This document shows, piece after piece, positions 7,078 through 8,457 of a stretch of 8,457 nt of DNA. Position numbers and translations under genes: made by a program. Every line of letters begins with the position of its first letter. The stretch's first letter is position 1. Source of the stretch: Microbacterium sp. (lineage in GTDB: Bacteria > Actinomycetota > Actinomycetes > Actinomycetales > Microbacteriaceae); contig QFPD01000069.1 of assembly GCA_003248845.1 (NCBI GenBank), positions 1-8,457 of the forward strand, read 5' to 3'. The notes beneath the pieces were generated by a model. It was not told where the DNA came from, searched no databases, and saw only the letters and a list, made by a program, of their open reading frames with translations.

Positions 7078-7910
7078 TCGGTCGCGGGAGGCCGGGCCCT
7101 CCGCGCGAGGACGGCCTGGTACAGGTCGCGGCTCGACAGACCGGTCTGGGCCGCGACCTCGGCGGCGGCGTCCTTGAGCCGGGTGCCCGAGGCCACGAGG
7201 CTCTGCACCTGGGCGAGCGCGTCGTCCGCCGAGACGGCGCGGGCGGGTGCGCCGCCGACGACGATCACGATCTCGCCCCTGACGCCGTCCGACGCCCAGG
7301 CGGCGAGGGCCTGGAGGCCGTCACGCACGACCTCCTCGTGGAGCTTCGTGAGCTCGCGGCAGACGGCTCCGGGGCGGTCGGCGCCGAAGGCCTCGGCCAT
7401 CGCCCCGAGGGTCTCGGCGAGGCGCGACGGAGCTTCGAAGAAGACCATCGTGCGCGGCTCGGCGGCGAGGGCGGCGAGCGCGCGACGTTGATCGCCGTCC
7501 TTTCTCGGGAGGAAGCCCTCGAACGTGAAGCGGTTGGTCGGCAGGCCGGCGACGGCGAGCGCCGTGACGACGGCGCTCGGGCCCGGGATCGCGGTCACCG
7601 TCACGCCCTGCGCGATCGCCTCGACGACGAGCGCGTAGCCCGGGTCGCTGACGGTGGGCATGCCCGCGTCGCTCAGCACCAGCAGGTCTTCGTCGCGCGC
7701 CCGCTGCACGAGCTCGGCGGCGCGCTGACGCTCGTTGTGATCGTGGAGGGCGATGAGCTTCGGGCGGTTCGCAACGCCGAGCCCCTGCATCAGACGCTGT
7801 GTCGTGCGCGTGTCCTCCGCGGCGACGACGGTCGCGCTCTCGAGTGCCGAGACGAGCCGGGCAGAGGCATCCCCCAGGTTTCCGATGGGCGTCGCGGCGA
7901 GGATGATCAC
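7074..7910 (-). CDS. rsmI: 16S rRNA (cytidine-1402-2'-O)-methyltransferase
   Basis: RsmI methylates the ribose of C1402 in the decoding centre of 16S rRNA using S-adenosylmethionine, and acts on the small subunit in the cytoplasm. The 278-residue protein carries the family signatures in order: ATPIGNLGD (6-14), AEDTRTT (31-37), LIALHDHNE (52-60), LSDAGMPTVSDPG (79-91), IPGPSA (108-113), FEGFLPRK (130-137), FFEAPSRL and CRELTKLHEE. The length is normal for the family. It starts at GTG (7908-7910) with no Shine-Dalgarno; TATGCT lies seven bases upstream, so it is probably leaderless. The stop TAG (7074-7076) overlaps the stop of the convergent GH13 gene. It is divergent from the mannosyltransferase gene, an arrangement I recall from other actinobacteria such as Mycobacterium. 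Confidence 0.97.
   Translation of the reverse strand: MIILAATPIGNLGDASARLVSALESATVVAAEDTRTTQRLMQGLGVANRPKLIALHDHNERQRAAELVQRARDEDLLVLSDAGMPTVSDPGYALVVEAIAQGVTVTAIPGPSAVVTALAVAGLPTNRFTFEGFLPRKDGDQRRALAALAAEPRTMVFFEAPSRLAETLGAMAEAFGADRPGAVCRELTKLHEEVVRDGLQALAAWASDGVRGEIVIVVGGAPARAVSADDALAQVQSLVASGTRLKDAAAEVAAQTGLSSRDLYQAVLARRARPPATD
7083..7105 (+). terminator. Hairpin just past the MalZ-like gene, possible terminator
   Basis: GGAGG (7087-7091) pairs with CCTCC (7098-7102) around the six-base loop 7092-7097, and the stem continues as CGC (7083-7085) with GCG (7103-7105) across one bulged G. It starts six bases after the GH13 stop codon. No T-run follows. It lies inside the 3' end of rsmI, so the pairing may only reflect coding constraints in GC-rich DNA. 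Confidence 0.3.
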
Positions 7911-7916
7911 CGCCCC

Positions 7917-7926
7917 AGCATAGGCT
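7917..7926. promoter_or_regulatory. Overlapping divergent -10 elements for rsmI and the mannosyltransferase gene
   Basis: On the minus strand, TATGCT (7922 to 7917) ends seven bases before the rsmI GTG, putting the predicted transcript start at 7910, the first base of the codon. On the plus strand, TAGGCT (7921-7926) predicts a start at 7933, one base before the GTG at 7934. Both boxes fit TANNNT and share the TA at 7921-7922. The two start codons are separated by only 23 bases, with no room for untranslated leaders. No clear -35 is visible for either. The positions are seen; promoter activity is inferred. Confidence 0.55.
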
Positions 7927-7933
7927 GGTGCCT

Positions 7934-8457
7934 GTGACGACGACCGACGCGCTGCTGCCGCCGCAGCCGAGCGCCGAGCGCCCGTCGAGGTACGACCTCT
8001 GGCGTGCCCGCGTGGGCGCCGATGCCCGACTGGGGCGCCTGTGCAGCTGGCTCGCGCCGGTGCTCGTCACGGCCCTCGCCGGCATCCTGCGGTTCTGGAA
8101 CCTGGGGCATCCGCACAGCCTCGTCTTCGACGAGACGTATTACGTGAAAGATGCCTGGAGCCAGTGGAACCTCGGCTATGCCGCGACCTGGCCCGACGGC
8201 GCGGATGTCAGGTTCGCCGCCGGCGAGACCGACATCTTCACGACCGACCCGAGCTTCGTCGTGCATCCCCCGCTCGGCAAGTACCTGATCGGCGCGGGCA
8301 TGTGGCTGTTCGGCCCGGACAACTCGTTCGGCTGGCGCTTCGCGACCGCGATGTTCGGCACGGCGCTCGTGCTGCTCCTCTTCTTCGTCGCACGGTCGCT
8401 CACCCGTTCGACCGTTTTCGCCACGGTGGCGTCGGGCCTCCTCGCGATCGACGGCCT
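7934..8457 (+). CDS. GT39 protein O-mannosyltransferase, N-terminal 174 residues (gene continues beyond the right edge)
   Basis: This family transfers mannose from a polyprenyl-phosphate donor to Ser/Thr of exported proteins at the membrane. The visible part has a cytoplasmic N-tail and a first membrane helix near 39-56 (WLAPVLVTALAGILRFWNL). The extracytoplasmic loop carries the catalytic-type acidic pair in VFDETYYVKDAW (D66, E67), followed by VVHPPLGKYLIG (109-120), a hallmark of PMT proteins. A second membrane segment lies around 136-153. The start is GTG 7934; it has no Shine-Dalgarno but is placed correctly for a leaderless transcript. An in-frame GTG at 7928 is too close to the -10 to be used that way. 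In actinobacteria the gene is commonly found beside rsmI (Rv1002c/Rv1003 in M. tuberculosis, from memory). The family is secure; the multi-helix C-terminal part is not visible. Confidence 0.93.
   Translation, partial: MTTTDALLPPQPSAERPSRYDLWRARVGADARLGRLCSWLAPVLVTALAGILRFWNLGHPHSLVFDETYYVKDAWSQWNLGYAATWPDGADVRFAAGETDIFTTDPSFVVHPPLGKYLIGAGMWLFGPDNSFGWRFATAMFGTALVLLLFFVARSLTRSTVFATVASGLLAIDG

Noticed and set aside
6063..7937. 624-codon plus-strand frame over the 3' half of the GH13 gene and antisense to rsmI
   Set aside because: Low-complexity Arg/Gly/Ala-rich translation that runs across two well-identified genes; no family features.
1..8457. Insertion sequences, CRISPR arrays, tRNA or rRNA genes, phage or defence genes
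   Set aside because: No transposase motifs, terminal inverted repeats, regularly spaced repeats or tRNA-like cloverleaf were seen on either strand.

Overview
The window comes from a high-GC actinobacterium, most likely a member of the Microbacteriaceae (Microbacterium-like). The grounds are the strong G/C third-position bias, the frequent GTG starts, the leaderless promoters, and the neighbourhood of metG, rsmI and a GT39 protein mannosyltransferase. The genus is inferred from general resemblance, not from a search.

Layout from left to right. (1) The first 228 codons of metG (methionyl-tRNA synthetase) lie on the minus strand and run off the left edge; they start at a GTG that looks leaderless. 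(2) A LacI-family regulator on the minus strand has lost its start codon and its DNA-binding helices. (3) At about 1651-1667 it joins head to head with a MalF-type permease on the plus strand, which has lost its own first ~200 residues. (4) malG and a lipoprotein alpha-amylase (GH13) follow in tight plus-strand succession. (5) A 94-base gap holds a possible promoter and a leader that can fold into abutting helices ending right at the Shine-Dalgarno. (6) A cytoplasmic MalZ-like GH13 enzyme comes next. (7) rsmI (16S rRNA C1402 2'-O-methyltransferase) lies on the minus strand and shares a CTAG with the end of the GH13 gene. (8) The first 174 codons of a GT39 protein O-mannosyltransferase lie on the plus strand and run off the right edge; its -10 overlaps that of rsmI.

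The middle block reads as a starch/maltodextrin utilisation cluster. A membrane-anchored amylase cuts starch outside, MalFG with a binding protein and a shared ATPase imports the maltodextrins, the MalZ-like enzyme degrades them inside, and the LacI-type protein represses the set. In this copy the central control region is gone: the 5' end of lacI, the divergent promoter, presumably malE, and the 5' end of malF. This is either a real deletion of roughly 2 kb or an assembly misjoin, and it is the most important feature of the window. The flanking metG, rsmI and mannosyltransferase genes are housekeeping.

I found no mobile element, CRISPR array, tRNA or rRNA, and no clearly new protein system. 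The least explained items are the lacI/malF junction, the structured leader at 5031-5096, and the overlapping divergent -10 elements at 7917-7926.
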